Source: Burkholderia pseudomultivorans (lineage in GTDB: Bacteria; Pseudomonadota; Gammaproteobacteria; Burkholderiales; Burkholderiaceae). From it: DNA of 64,000 nucleotides. Below are positions 45,364 through 54,676 of this stretch, in pieces; position 1 is the stretch's first letter; the number at the start of each line of letters is the position of its first letter. Made by a program: the position numbers and the translations under genes. The DNA is taken from positions 1-64,000 of the forward strand of contig NZ_CABVPP010000021.1 in NCBI RefSeq assembly GCF_902499075.1, given 5' to 3'. The notes beneath the pieces are model-generated. The model saw only the letters and a program-made list of their open reading frames with translations. It had not been told where the DNA came from and did not search any database.

Positions 45364-45723
45364 ACCTACCGGGCCGTTGTGCGTCCGATCCTGAACGCGC
45401 AGCCGCCGCTGACGGTCAAGGGCGCGGCGCTCGCGGGCCTCGGCATCGCGCGGTTGCCGCGCGCGCTGATCTCGGCGGAACTGGAAAGCGGTGCGCTGCA
45501 GCCGCTGCTCGCGCATGTCGCGTTGCGCGATGGTGCGCGCACCGTGTGGGCACTGTATGCGAAGCAGTCCAGACAGACCTTCGCCGTGCAGAATTTCGTC
45601 GAGTTCGTCGTCGCGCATTACCGCCGCAACGACCCTGCATGCAACGTCAATGTGACGGCCGGCGTGGACGCGGCGCAACACGAGCCGGTCAATTCTGAAT
45701 TGATCCCGACCGAAAATATGTAG
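45361..45723 (+). pseudogene. 3' fragment of a LysR-family regulator gene
   Basis: About 120 codons encoding only the end of a LysR effector domain: LTVKGAALAGLGIARLPRALISAELESGALQPLL ... TVWALYAKQSRQTFAVQNFVEFVVAHY. The helix-turn-helix and most of the effector domain are absent. Upstream sequence in this frame is antisense to the GlxA remnant. The junction near 45361-45378 marks an old deletion or rearrangement. Confidence 0.75.
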
Positions 45724-45871
45724 CGCCTACAGTGTGTGCGGCCGTCACGCCCTCTTCGACATCGAATCAGTTCGTCGCGCGGGTGGCGGTGCGTCATCAG
45801 TTTTGAATGGGTAGGGCTGGCGGCCGCGTCGGTGTCGCACGGTGCGCGGTCATGCCATCATCGCCCCGCGC

Positions 45872-47701
45872 CTATTCCACCGTCACCGACTTCGCCAGAT
45901 TCCTCGGCTTGTCGATATCCGTCCCCCTCGCCAGCGCCGCGTGATAAGCCAGCAACTGCATCGGCACCGTATGCAGGATCGGCGAAAGCGGCCCGTAGTA
46001 TTCATTGAGCCGGATCACGTCGATCCCGTTCCCCGGCGACAGTCCGCAATCGACATCCGCGAACACGAACAGCTTCCCGTTGCGCGCGCTGACCTCATGC
46101 ATGTTCGATCGCAGCTTCTCGAGCAGCATGTCGTTGGGCGCGACCGCAATCACCGGCATCTCGTTGCTGACCAGCGCCAGCGGCCCGTGCTTCAGTTCGC
46201 CGGCCGGATAAGCCTCCGCATGGATATACGAAATCTCCTTCATCTTCAGCGCCCCTTCCAGCGCGATCGGATAATGCATCCCGCGCCCGAGAAACAGCAT
46301 GTTGTCGCGCCGTGCGAGCAATTCCGACCACGCGATGATCTGCGGTTCCAGCGCGAGCACCTTCGACATCGCATCGGGCAGATGCCGCAGCGCGCGCAGA
46401 TGTTCCTTCTCGTCGTCGTCGCTCAATCGCCCGCGCACCTGTGCCAGTGAAAGCGTCAGCAGGAACAGCGCGACGAGCTGCGTCGTAAACGCCTTGGTCG
46501 ACGCCACGCCGATCTCGATGCCCGCGCGCGTCACGAACTGCAACGCGCATTCGCGCATCAGCGCGCTCGTCGCCACGTTGCAGATCGCAAGCGTATGCGC
46601 CATCCCGTTCTGCTTCGCGACATGCACCGCGCCGAGCACGTCGGCCGTCTCGCCGCTCTGCGACACCGCGACGACGAGCGTGCGCGGATTCGGCACGCTG
46701 TCGCGATAGCGGAACTCGCTCGCAATCTCGACGCTCGCCGGCAGTTTCGCGATGCTCTCGATCCAGTACTTCGCGGTGAGCGCCGCGTGATAACTGCCGC
46801 CGCACGCGAGCAGCAACACCGAATCGACGTCGTTGAACACGCGCCATGCCCGATCGCCGAACAGCTCCGGCATGATCGACGTGACGTCGAGCAGCGTATC
46901 GGCGACGGCCTGCGGCTGCTCGAAGATCTCCTTCTGCATGTAGTAGCGATACGAACCGAGATCGGCCGCACCGCTGTGCGCGGCGACGCGCTGCACCGCA
47001 CGCTCGACGCGCTGGCCCGCGGCATCGACGATCCAGTAGCGATGAAGCTGGATATCGGCGACGTCGCCGTTCTCCAGGTAGGCGATGCGGTCGGTGATGC
47101 CGGACAGCGCGATCGCGTCCGACGCGAGGAAATTCTCGCCTTCGCCCACGCCGACCACGAGCGGCATCCCGTCGCGCGCGCCGACGATCCGGTGCGGTTC
47201 GTCGCGGCACATCACCGCGATCGCATAGCTGCCGCACAGCCGCGCGACGGCGCGCCGGACCGCGTCGAACAGGTCGCCGTCGTACAGATGATCGATCAGG
47301 TGCGCGATCGCCTCGCTGTCGGTCTGGCTCGCGAACACGTAGCCGTGCGCTTCGAGTTCGGCGCGCAATTGATCGCAGTTCTCGATGATCCCGTTGTGCG
47401 ACAGCGCGATGCGCGCATCGTCGTCGCTCGGCGAGAAGTGCGGATGCGCATTGAGCGTGACGGGCGCGCCGTGCGTGGCCCAGCGCGTATGCGCGATGCC
47501 GGTGTAGCCGGACAGCGCCTGCGCGGCGATCTCGCGCTGCAGGTTGGCGACGCGCTCGACGCTGCGCGCGCGGGCCAGCGCGCGGTCGCGGTAGACCACG
47601 ACGCCGCACGAGTCGTAACCGCGGTATTCGAGCCGCTTCAGCCCGTCGACGAGGTTCGGCAGGATGTCCCGCTGGGCAACCGCCCCGACAATTCCACACA
47701 T
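45872..47701 (-). CDS. glmS: Glutamine-fructose-6-phosphate aminotransferase (isomerizing)
   Basis: A 609-residue glucosamine-6-phosphate synthase. The class II amidotransferase domain starts with the nucleophile Cys2 ([31 protein letters not shown]). Two SIS domains follow, with '[16 protein letters not shown]', '[14 protein letters not shown]' and '[41 protein letters not shown]', and the C-terminus ends [12 protein letters not shown]. It feeds UDP-GlcNAc for cell wall synthesis. It is divergent from an Lrp/AsnC regulator, which is unusual for a housekeeping glmS, so it may be a second, regulated copy. Confidence 0.96.
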   Translation of the reverse strand: MCGIVGAVAQRDILPNLVDGLKRLEYRGYDSCGVVVYRDRALARARSVERVANLQREIAAQALSGYTGIAHTRWATHGAPVTLNAHPHFSPSDDDARIALSHNGIIENCDQLRAELEAHGYVFASQTDSEAIAHLIDHLYDGDLFDAVRRAVARLCGSYAIAVMCRDEPHRIVGARDGMPLVVGVGEGENFLASDAIALSGITDRIAYLENGDVADIQLHRYWIVDAAGQRVERAVQRVAAHSGAADLGSYRYYMQKEIFEQPQAVADTLLDVTSIMPELFGDRAWRVFNDVDSVLLLACGGSYHAALTAKYWIESIAKLPASVEIASEFRYRDSVPNPRTLVVAVSQSGETADVLGAVHVAKQNGMAHTLAICNVATSALMRECALQFVTRAGIEIGVASTKAFTTQLVALFLLTLSLAQVRGRLSDDDEKEHLRALRHLPDAMSKVLALEPQIIAWSELLARRDNMLFLGRGMHYPIALEGALKMKEISYIHAEAYPAGELKHGPLALVSNEMPVIAVAPNDMLLEKLRSNMHEVSARNGKLFVFADVDCGLSPGNGIDVIRLNEYYGPLSPILHTVPMQLLAYHAALARGTDIDKPRNLAKSVTVE

Positions 47702-47761
47702 ATCGCGCTCCGTAAATGTCCTGTCTGAATCGGTGACGGCGATGGTAGGGGCGACGGAATG

Positions 47762-47832
47762 GAATTTAATTTCAAAATATCGATTCTAATGAAATAACCC
47801 GATGATCAGATATGATATTGAAATTAAATTTC
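47762..47832. promoter_or_regulatory. Long AT-rich inverted repeat between glmS and AsnC genes
   Basis: The left arm from 47762 (GAATTTAATTTCAAAATAT) and the right arm to 47832 (TATTGAAATTAAATTTC, 47816-47832) are nearly perfect reverse complements. The centre also carries ATATC / GATAT. The size and AT-richness suit Lrp/AsnC multimers acting on both divergent promoters. Confidence 0.65.
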
Positions 47833-47858
47833 ACATCACTGATCCAAAGGAGCCGCCG

Positions 47859-48347
47859 ATGGCCGGTATCACCCTCGACGATCTTGACGTGCGCATTCTT
47901 ACGATCCTGCAGGACGACGCGTCGGTGTCGAACCTGGAACTCGCCGAACGCGCGCTGTCGTCGCCGCCAACCTGCATGCGCCGCGTGCGCCGGCTGACGG
48001 AAGCAGGCGTGATCCGCCGCCAGGTCGCGATGCTCGACCAGGTCGCGATCGGCACGGCCGTCACGGCGCTGATCGAGATCAGCCTTGACCGGCAGACGGC
48101 CGAAGACTACGACGCGTTCGAAGCCTATGTCTGCGCGGAGCCGTCGGTTACGCAGTGCTACCGCGTGTCGCCAGGGCCCGATTTCGTCGTGGTGGCCGAT
48201 CTGGCCGACGTCGCCGAATACGACGAATTCGCGCGGCGGCTGTTCACCGGAGCATCGAACGTGCGCAACGTGCGGACGTTTTTCTCGACCCGCCGCGCCA
48301 AATTCGAGACCAACGCGCGGGTTGCGCATGCGATGCGCAAGCGGTAA
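47859..48347 (+). CDS. Lrp/AsnC-family transcriptional regulator
   Basis: A 162-residue Lrp/AsnC regulator. The HTH is at about 5-65 (LDDLDVRILTILQDDASVSNLELAERALSSPPTCMRRVRRLTEAGVIRRQ) and the RAM ligand domain at 70-150 (VTALIEISLDRQTAEDYDAFEAYVCAEPSVTQCYRVSPGPDFVVVADLADVAEYDEF). The start at 47859 follows AAAGGAG. Its divergent partner is glmS across a long AT-rich dyad. Confidence 0.93.
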   Translation: MAGITLDDLDVRILTILQDDASVSNLELAERALSSPPTCMRRVRRLTEAGVIRRQVAMLDQVAIGTAVTALIEISLDRQTAEDYDAFEAYVCAEPSVTQCYRVSPGPDFVVVADLADVAEYDEFARRLFTGASNVRNVRTFFSTRRAKFETNARVAHAMRKR

Positions 48348-48416
48348 TGACGTCCGTCGTCGGCCAATCGGGCCGAGCGGATGGGGCGGTCGTCGCGACA
48401 CCGGAACGACGGCGCG

Positions 48417-49457
48417 TTACGGAATCCGTTGGATGAAGGACGGGAGATCCGGCTCGGGCAGTACCGCGAGCACTTTCAACCGCCGCAGCGTCCGTGTCTG
48501 AGCGGCTTGCAGATGGGCATGGAGCGCCGCGACCGCGCGCTCGACATCGCCGGCGGCCAGATGGCGCAGCACCGCCCGATGCTCGTCCAGCGTGCCGGAC
48601 TCCGGGTGCAGGTTGAACGCGTGGTAGAACGCATGGTTGACTGTCAGCGGCATGTGCGCATGGCGGATCGTGTCGAGGAGCTTGCGGTTCGGCGCATGCG
48701 CGAGGCAATCGACATGCAGCGTCGTTTCGAGCTGCTGAAGCGCGTCGGCGTCGACTGATTCGGGATGGGCGATGGCTCGTTCGATCGCCGAGATCGCATC
48801 GGTCAGCATCCCGTGCTGCAGGAATGGCTGGCTCGACCGGAGTGCGGCCGGCTCGAGGAGCATGCGTAATTCATAGTCCTGGGCAACTGCACGCGCGGTA
48901 AGCGGGCCGCACAGCCAGTGCGAATAGGCGGATTTCTCGACGAGCCCGCGATCGCGCAGCCGGGTCAGCGCTTCGCGCACGACGCCGCGGCTGACCTGGA
49001 ACGTCTCGGCCGCCGCGCTTTCGTCGATCCGGAAGTGGCCGAATACGATCGCGACCGACACCGCTTCGTCGAGCGCGTGATAGACCCGCTCGCCGGTTGC
49101 CGGCAGGTCGAGCGGCGCGGGTGGTGCGTCGAAGCCGAGCGCGGATTCGGAGAGCGGCGCGCGCAGCGGCTCGGGTGCCGCGCCATCCGGGCTGGCGACG
49201 AGGTAGCCGCGGCCTTCGAACGTGCACAGCAGGCCGTTCGCATGCAGCAGCTCGAATGCCTTGCGTACCGGCACCCGGCTCGTGCCGAACAGCCCGGCGA
49301 CCGGCCCTTCGAGCAGGACGAGGCCAGGCGCGATGCGGCCCGCGCGGATCGCACGGGCCAGATGATCGTGAATCAGTCGGTAGCGGTGGCGGCTGTCCGC
49401 CTCGGGAAGGTCGGCTCGCGCGGCGGCCCGGGCGGGGGAAGGTGCGCGTCTAGTCAT
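48417..49457 (-). CDS. GntR-family regulator with two N-terminal winged helices and FCD domain
   Basis: A 346-residue GntR regulator of unusual layout. A first winged helix covers about residues 25-90 (RYRLIHDHLARAIRAGRIAPGLVLLEGPVAGLFGTSRVPVRKAFELLHANGLL), a second about 120-185 (VFGHFRIDESAAAETFQVSRGVVREALTRLRDRGLVEKS), and the FCD ligand domain follows to about 325 with His residues for a metal. It is the last gene of the amidase-imidase operon, 18 bases after the binding-protein gene. A nested palindrome at 56234-56265 is the likely operator. Confidence 0.88.
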   Translation of the reverse strand: MTRRAPSPARAAARADLPEADSRHRYRLIHDHLARAIRAGRIAPGLVLLEGPVAGLFGTSRVPVRKAFELLHANGLLCTFEGRGYLVASPDGAAPEPLRAPLSESALGFDAPPAPLDLPATGERVYHALDEAVSVAIVFGHFRIDESAAAETFQVSRGVVREALTRLRDRGLVEKSAYSHWLCGPLTARAVAQDYELRMLLEPAALRSSQPFLQHGMLTDAISAIERAIAHPESVDADALQQLETTLHVDCLAHAPNRKLLDTIRHAHMPLTVNHAFYHAFNLHPESGTLDEHRAVLRHLAAGDVERAVAALHAHLQAAQTRTLRRLKVLAVLPEPDLPSFIQRIP

Positions 49458-49475
49458 CGCATGAAACGCCGTTCG

Positions 49476-50708
49476 TCAGGTCCTCAGGAACTCGCTCCAT
49501 CGACGTACCAGGTAGTTGTGCTCGTCCATTACGGAATCCCAGACCGCAATGCGACTCATGCGCGCGGCGTAGTCGCCGCCGTCGCGCAACTGCCCGGCGA
49601 TGTTCCGATGCTGGCCGGTCGGCCCGGGAAGATCGCTGGCGGCAGGCTCGCCATTATACCAATAGGCCCATTCGGGCTCGTCCATGCAGCGCCGCGCCCG
49701 CTCCGGGTTGGCGATGTAGAAGCCTTGTCGCGCCATCGTCGCGCCGGCCCATCCTTCGAGCCACCAGTTCAGGTATTCGTAGGCGGCGTCGCGCACGCGG
49801 CCATCGGCCCGGCGCGACAGCGCGAGCCCGCCGAACCACGCACGATAGCCCTCGCGCGGGCTCGCGAGCCTGAACTGCAGGCCGGCCCGTTCGAGCTCGA
49901 GCGTCGCCGGCGACCAGATGCTCTGGATCGCGACGCGCTTGTCGAGCATCAATTGCGCGGCCTCGGCGAAGGTTGACCAGAACCCCGCGAAATGGCCGCG
50001 CCGCTGGTAGTCGATCAGGATGTCGATCAGGCGATCGATTTCCTCGAGCGACAGATTGCCGATATCGGCGAACCGCATCAGGCCGCTCGCCTCGACCGCG
50101 AGTGCCGCGTCGATGGCGCCGATCGCCGGGTCCGCCTGCAGCGCGACGCGGCCCGCGAGTTCGGGCGCGAGCAGCCAGGCCCAGCTCTCGCCCTGCTCGA
50201 TGAGTCGATCGGGCAGCGCATCGGCGAGATAGGCGAAGCTGTCGGCGTTGTGCGTGAGCGGCAGCATGCTGATGCGGTTCGACACGGTGCGGCCGAGCGA
50301 GTGGTCCGGCTGCACGTACAGGCGATCCGCCGGCACGCTGCCGGCGCTCGCGCCGGGATGGCCGGCCAGCCGGCCGATGCGGGGCAGCGCGTTGATTTCG
50401 TCCCAGCGGCGAATGCGGTCGACATCGATCGACTGCAGCGCATGCGCAGGCCACAGGCAGTCGAGACTGTGAAACCACTGGTCGTAGACGTCGTAACGTT
50501 CTGGATGCATCACACCTTCGCGCTGCACGGTCGGACCGTCGTGCACGAGAAAGCGCAGCTTGATGCCGAGATCCTGTTCGGCCTGCCGGCGCAGGTGCTC
50601 CTGCAGCGTGACCGATGTGCCGAGCACGCGCAGTTCGACCCGGCTGCCGACGATCGCCGGCGCGCGCGTCGCGGCGTCGGGACCTGAGTGGCGGTTCGCG
50701 GTGTTCAA
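49476..50708 (-). CDS. Solute-binding-fold protein without signal peptide (TTG start)
   Basis: A 410-residue protein related to spermidine/putrescine-type binding proteins: 'VLGTSVTLQEHLRRQAEQDLGIKLRFLVHDG', 'YDVYDQWFHSLDCLWPA' and 'EYLNWWLEGWAGATMARQGFYIANPERAR' follow the extracellular-binding-protein pattern. No hydrophobic signal is visible. The only well-placed start is TTG at 50708, overlapping the CobW stop as TTGA with GAGGAA eight bases upstream, so translation is coupled. No ABC permease is present. It may bind a ligand or metal-ligand complex in the cytoplasm, or be exported unconventionally. Confidence 0.72.
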   Translation of the reverse strand: MNTANRHSGPDAATRAPAIVGSRVELRVLGTSVTLQEHLRRQAEQDLGIKLRFLVHDGPTVQREGVMHPERYDVYDQWFHSLDCLWPAHALQSIDVDRIRRWDEINALPRIGRLAGHPGASAGSVPADRLYVQPDHSLGRTVSNRISMLPLTHNADSFAYLADALPDRLIEQGESWAWLLAPELAGRVALQADPAIGAIDAALAVEASGLMRFADIGNLSLEEIDRLIDILIDYQRRGHFAGFWSTFAEAAQLMLDKRVAIQSIWSPATLELERAGLQFRLASPREGYRAWFGGLALSRRADGRVRDAAYEYLNWWLEGWAGATMARQGFYIANPERARRCMDEPEWAYWYNGEPAASDLPGPTGQHRNIAGQLRDGGDYAARMSRIAVWDSVMDEHNYLVRRWSEFLRT

Positions 50709-51757
50709 CGGCTGGATTCCTCGAGATGGTGTTGGAAGCGCCGATACGAAGCGTGCAGCACGTCGGCATTCAGGCCTTCGGCGATGAAGACCAGCCTTGA
50801 CGCGTGCGCACCGTCCTGCGCAACGGCCAGCGCATCGGGATGCAGCACCGGATGCACGAGATGCCGGACGGCATGCAGGACCGCCGGCCGCTCGGAGCCG
50901 GTCAGCCAGAGCAGCCCTTTCACGCGCAGGATCCGGTCGCCGTGACGATTCAGCAGCATGGTAAACCACAGCGTGAACACTTCCCAGTCGAGCCGCGTGT
51001 CGAACGTCAGGCAGAACGATGCGATGCCGGAAGCCGCGAGCCGCTCGCGGTGCGCGGGCCGCTCGGCGGAGTTGGCTGGCGCGGTCGCGCGAACGGCTCG
51101 CCCGAGGTTGCGGATCAGGTGATGCACGTCGCCCGGCTCGAACAGGCCGGCGCGCAGCGCGTCGAGTTCGGCGCCTGCGCGCCGCACGTGGACGCTTGCG
51201 GCCGGATTCAGCGTGGCCAGCAGGCCGGCGATCCGCTCGACTTGTGCCGCGTCGACGAGATCGGCCTTGCCGATCAGCAGGCGATCCGCCGCGCCGACCT
51301 GCGCCAGCCATTCGGGATGCCGCTCGTGCTGCCACGCATGGTTGACCGCATCGATCACGGTAAGCGTGCCGGCCAGCACGTAATGGTTGCGAATGACGGG
51401 ATCGCCGAGCAGTGTGGCGAGGATCGGCGCGGGCGTCGCGAGGCCGCTCGTTTCGAGCACCACGCGCGAGAAAGGCGGCACTTCTCCGCGCGCGCGGCGC
51501 GAGAAGAGTGTCGCCAATGCATCCTTCAGCTCGCCGCGTATCGCGCAGCACAGGCAGCCGTTGTCCAGCAGGAGGGTCTGCGCGTCGATCGCGCCGACCA
51601 GCAGATGATCCAGCCCGACCTCGCCGAATTCGTTGACGAGCACCGCCGTGTCCCGCGCCGCGTCGCCTTCGAGCAGGTCGGCGAGCAGCGTCGACTTGCC
51701 GCTGCCCAGGAAACCGGTGACTAGCGTGACCGGCACCACATCGTATGCAAGACTCAT
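50705..51757 (-). CDS. CobW/COG0523 family GTPase (metallochaperone type)
   Basis: A 350-residue G3E GTPase. Walker A GFLGSGKST is at 15-23, the metal motif CLCC at 68-71, the 'NEFGEVGLDH' switch near 42-51, 'GKADLVD' for guanine binding around 172-178, and the C-terminal CobW domain (about 265-340). Such proteins deliver metals, often zinc, to target enzymes. It overlaps the small CGMCG gene by four bases (ATGA) and the binding-protein gene by four bases. The NodB-fold hydrolase or SDRs in this operon are candidate clients. Confidence 0.9.
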   Translation of the reverse strand: MSLAYDVVPVTLVTGFLGSGKSTLLADLLEGDAARDTAVLVNEFGEVGLDHLLVGAIDAQTLLLDNGCLCCAIRGELKDALATLFSRRARGEVPPFSRVVLETSGLATPAPILATLLGDPVIRNHYVLAGTLTVIDAVNHAWQHERHPEWLAQVGAADRLLIGKADLVDAAQVERIAGLLATLNPAASVHVRRAGAELDALRAGLFEPGDVHHLIRNLGRAVRATAPANSAERPAHRERLAASGIASFCLTFDTRLDWEVFTLWFTMLLNRHGDRILRVKGLLWLTGSERPAVLHAVRHLVHPVLHPDALAVAQDGAHASRLVFIAEGLNADVLHASYRRFQHHLEESSR

Positions 51758-52050
51758 CGCGCGGCCTCGTCGTCGAACAGCGTGAGCGGATCGAGCGGCC
51801 TTCCGAGCATTTGCTCGGCCACTTTCCAGACCTGCGTGAAATCGGCGACGAGTTCGGCCGCGCCGGTCGGTGCGGTCAGCACGAACGACTGTCCGTGGAA
51901 ATCGTCGAGCCGCAGCCGGAAGGTGCGCAAGATGCGATTCGCGAGCGCGACCTGCATCTGGCGGCGCCGGCGCCTGGTGGCGCCGTCGTCGGGTGCGCCG
52001 GTATTCGTCCAGTGGTTGCCGCCGCCCAGCAGCCCGCACATTCCGCACAT
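51754..52050 (-). CDS. Small CGMCG-motif protein coupled to CobW
   Basis: A 98-residue protein starting MCGMCGLLGGGNHWT, with two Cys and a His in the first 13 residues, followed by an Arg-rich and then a helical part (VALANRILRTFRLRLDDFHGQSFVLTAPTGAAELVADFTQVWKVAEQMLGRPLDPL). The N-terminus recalls the Cys2 end of class II amidotransferases, but the protein is far too short for that. The stop overlaps the CobW start. A metal-handling partner of the GTPase is my inference; the family is not one I can name. Confidence 0.75.
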   Translation of the reverse strand: MCGMCGLLGGGNHWTNTGAPDDGATRRRRRQMQVALANRILRTFRLRLDDFHGQSFVLTAPTGAAELVADFTQVWKVAEQMLGRPLDPLTLFDDEAAR

Positions 52051-52090
52051 GTTGGTTTCGTTCTCCGTTCTCTGTTCCTTGCGCGCCGGG

Positions 52091-52849
52091 TCACGGCATC
52101 ACGTCGCCCGAGTTGGGACCGAGCGTCTGGCCGACGAACAGGTTGCCGCCCGGATCGGACGCCAACAGCAGCGCGGCCGGCGCAACCTCGTCGGCGCGCC
52201 CGAAGCGGCGCAGCGGCAGTTCCGCCGATTTCGCCGCTTTCCACGCGGCGCTGATTCCGTCGACGAGCGGCGTCTCGATCGGGCCGGGCGCGATCGCGTT
52301 GACGAGCACGTTGTCGGGCGCGACCTCGCGCGCGAGCGATTTCGTCAGGCCGATCACGCCGGCCTTCGCTGCGGCGTAATGGCTGAGTTCCGCGCCGCCC
52401 TTGATGCCGAGCTGCGACGCGACGTTGATCACGCGGCCCCAGCGCTGCGCGAGCATCGACGGCAGCGCGCGGCGGGTGCACAGGAACACGCTGCGTAGGT
52501 CGACGCGCAGCATGTCGTCCCACATCTGCGTGGTCAGGTCGACGCAACGCGCTTGCGTGAGCATGCCGGCGTTGTTGACGAGGATGTCGATGCCGCCGAA
52601 CGACGCGATGCAGCGGTCGATGATCCGGTTCGCGTCCGGCTCGTCGCCTACGTCGGCCTGCACTGGCACGACCGTGACGCCGAACTCGCGGCAGTGCTGC
52701 ACGATGGCGTCGAGACGGTCGCCGTCGAGATCGGCGAGCACCAGGGCGGCGCCCGCCTGCGCGTAAACCTGCGCGATGGCCGAGCCGATGCCGCTCGCGG
52801 CGCCGGTCACGACCGCGCGGCGGCCGGCCAGGGAAAACAGCGTGTTCAT
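52091..52849 (-). CDS. Short-chain dehydrogenase/reductase (SDR) 1
   Basis: A 252-residue classical SDR. The cofactor motif TGAASGIG is at 15-22, NNAG at 92-95, and the catalytic Ser145, Tyr158 and Lys162 (VASQLGIKGGAELSHYAAAK). Asp40 after the second strand (VLADLD) favours NAD(H). It oxidises or reduces an alcohol/carbonyl. It belongs to a minus-strand catabolic operon with a second SDR upstream. Confidence 0.9.
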   Translation of the reverse strand: MNTLFSLAGRRAVVTGAASGIGSAIAQVYAQAGAALVLADLDGDRLDAIVQHCREFGVTVVPVQADVGDEPDANRIIDRCIASFGGIDILVNNAGMLTQARCVDLTTQMWDDMLRVDLRSVFLCTRRALPSMLAQRWGRVINVASQLGIKGGAELSHYAAAKAGVIGLTKSLAREVAPDNVLVNAIAPGPIETPLVDGISAAWKAAKSAELPLRRFGRADEVAPAALLLASDPGGNLFVGQTLGPNSGDVMP

Positions 52850-52956
52850 GTCGGTCCTCGTCGTGTCGTTTCGCGCGTGCTGGCTGCGCATCCGCGACGC
52901 GGGTTGAGTGCGTTGCATCGGGGGAGCCGTGTCGGATTCATCGTCGCGAGGCGGCG

Positions 52957-53712
52957 TCAGTCCGGCCAGCGTGCTGTCAGACCGCCGTCCGCGACGACCG
53001 ACTGGCCGGTCACGTAGGACGCGTCGTCGCTGGTCAGATAGCGAATCAGTTTCGCGATCTCGTCGGGCCGACCGACGCGGCCGAGCGGGATTTTCGCGGC
53101 GGCGGCGCGCAGCCCGTCCTGACCGAGCGAATTGCGTGCGTCGAGCGACTGCGGCGTTTCGATGAGCCCCGGAATCACCGCGTTGCAGCGGATCCGCCGG
53201 TGCGCGAGTTCGACGGCGACCGAGCGGCACAGTCCCGGGATGCCGGCTTTCGCGGCGGCATAGTGCGCATGGCTTTCCCAGCCGTATACCGCGCCCGCGA
53301 TCGACGACACGGCGACCATCGCGCCGCCGTCGGACATTCGCCGGGAGGCCGCGCGCAGCGTCCGCATCACGCCGGACAGATCGACGTCGAGCATTTCGAA
53401 CCATCGTTCGTCGGTCATCTGGTCGAGCGGGGACGCGCGCAGCAGCCCGGCGTTGGCGACGGCATAGTCGAGCCGTCCGAAGGTGTCGAGCGCCGTTTGA
53501 GCGAACGCCTCGACGTCGTCGGACGCGGTGACGTCCACCGCGCGCATCACGCAGCGGCCGCCGGCTTGTTCGACGGCGCGTGCGGTGAGCGACGGATCGT
53601 GCGGATCGGCGGGCAGGTAGCCGCCGACCACCGCGACGCCGGCCCGTGCATAGGCGACGGCCAGCGCGTGGCCGATTCCGCTCGCGGCGCCCGTAACGAT
53701 GGCAACTTTCAT
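52957..53712 (-). CDS. Short-chain dehydrogenase/reductase (SDR) 2
   Basis: A 251-residue [11 protein letters not shown] at 7-14, ANAG at 86-89, Ser137, Tyr151 and Lys155. It differs from SDR 1 enough to be a separate enzyme. The loop after strand 2 ([11 protein letters not shown]) is unusual and does not have the acidic NAD-specific residue at the usual place. The substrate is unknown. It lies 108 bases upstream of SDR 1 and 54 bases downstream of the NodB-fold hydrolase. Confidence 0.9.
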   Translation of the reverse strand: MKVAIVTGAASGIGHALAVAYARAGVAVVGGYLPADPHDPSLTARAVEQAGGRCVMRAVDVTASDDVEAFAQTALDTFGRLDYAVANAGLLRASPLDQMTDERWFEMLDVDLSGVMRTLRAASRRMSDGGAMVAVSSIAGAVYGWESHAHYAAAKAGIPGLCRSVAVELAHRRIRCNAVIPGLIETPQSLDARNSLGQDGLRAAAAKIPLGRVGRPDEIAKLIRYLTSDDASYVTGQSVVADGGLTARWPD

Positions 53713-53765
53713 CGATGATGCTCCGGTGATGGCCGCGCGATGCGCGGCGAGTCGAGAGGGGCCGG

Positions 53766-54653
53766 TCAGCCTGCTTTCCGGCGCGGGTGGCGCCGCAGAA
53801 AATCGTCGGCGATCTCGTTGCAGGTGCAGAAGCGCACGCCGTCGTGCGCGCGGAAATGAGTGATCAGGCGCTCGAGCATCAGCAGAACCTGCGGCCGGCC
53901 GGAAACGTCCGGATGGAGCGTGATCGGAAACACCGCGTAGTCGTGTTCGCGATACACCCAGTCGAACTGGTCGCGCCACATCGACTCGATGTCGCGGGGA
54001 TTGACGAAGCCGTGGCTGTTCGGCGATTTCTTGATGAACATCATCGGCGGCAGATCGTCGAGATACCAGTTGGCGGGAACTTCGACCAGATCGGTTTCCT
54101 CACCACGCACGAGCGGCTTCATCCACGTATCGGGATGCTTGCTGTAGTCGATTCGGGTCCATGCGTCGCCAACCCGCACGTAATACGGATGGAAATCGTT
54201 GTGCATCAGGCTGTGGTCGTACTTGATGCCCTTCTTCACGAGCAATTCGTTGGTCACCGTGCTGAACTCCCACCACGGCGCGACGTAGCCGGTCGGTCGG
54301 CGGCCGCTCAACTGCGTGACGAGTTCGATGCTGCGGTCGAGCACGGCTTCTTCCTGCTCGCGTGTCATCGCGATCGGGTTTTCGTGGCTGTAGCCGTGGA
54401 TACCAATTTCGTGGCCCGCCTGCGCCACCGCCTTCATTTGCTCCGGGAACGTCTCGATCGAGTGTCCGGGGATGAACCACGTGGTCTTGATGTTCTCGCG
54501 TTCGAACAGCTTGAGCAGGCGCATCGAGCCGACCTCGCCGGCGAACATGCCGCGCGAGATGTCGTCGGGCGAATCCTCGCCGCCGTAGGAGCCGAGCCAG
54601 CCGGCGACGGCGTCGACGTCGACGCCGAATGAAATCAGGATTTCCTTGGCCAT
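53766..54653 (-). CDS. NodB-fold (polysaccharide deacetylase family) hydrolase, probably imidase-like
   Basis: A 295-residue protein with the NodB metal triad Asp14 (FGVDVDAV), His86 and His90 ([10 protein letters not shown]). The start '[36 protein letters not shown]' is that of the H. pylori PgdA / cyclic imide hydrolase subgroup rather than secreted chitin deacetylases, and there is no signal peptide. Next to a cytoplasmic amidase, hydrolysis of a cyclic imide or similar small amide is more likely than action on polysaccharide. Zinc delivery by the operon's CobW is plausible. Confidence 0.85.
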   Translation of the reverse strand: MAKEILISFGVDVDAVAGWLGSYGGEDSPDDISRGMFAGEVGSMRLLKLFERENIKTTWFIPGHSIETFPEQMKAVAQAGHEIGIHGYSHENPIAMTREQEEAVLDRSIELVTQLSGRRPTGYVAPWWEFSTVTNELLVKKGIKYDHSLMHNDFHPYYVRVGDAWTRIDYSKHPDTWMKPLVRGEETDLVEVPANWYLDDLPPMMFIKKSPNSHGFVNPRDIESMWRDQFDWVYREHDYAVFPITLHPDVSGRPQVLLMLERLITHFRAHDGVRFCTCNEIADDFLRRHPRRKAG

Positions 54654-54676
54654 AGCGTTACCTTTGTCGCGTTGTG

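Noticed and set aside
44302-45723. Single long plus-strand gene covering the GlxA region
   Set aside because: Only the last 120 codons resemble a protein (LysR end); the rest is antisense to clear GlxA/AraC motifs.
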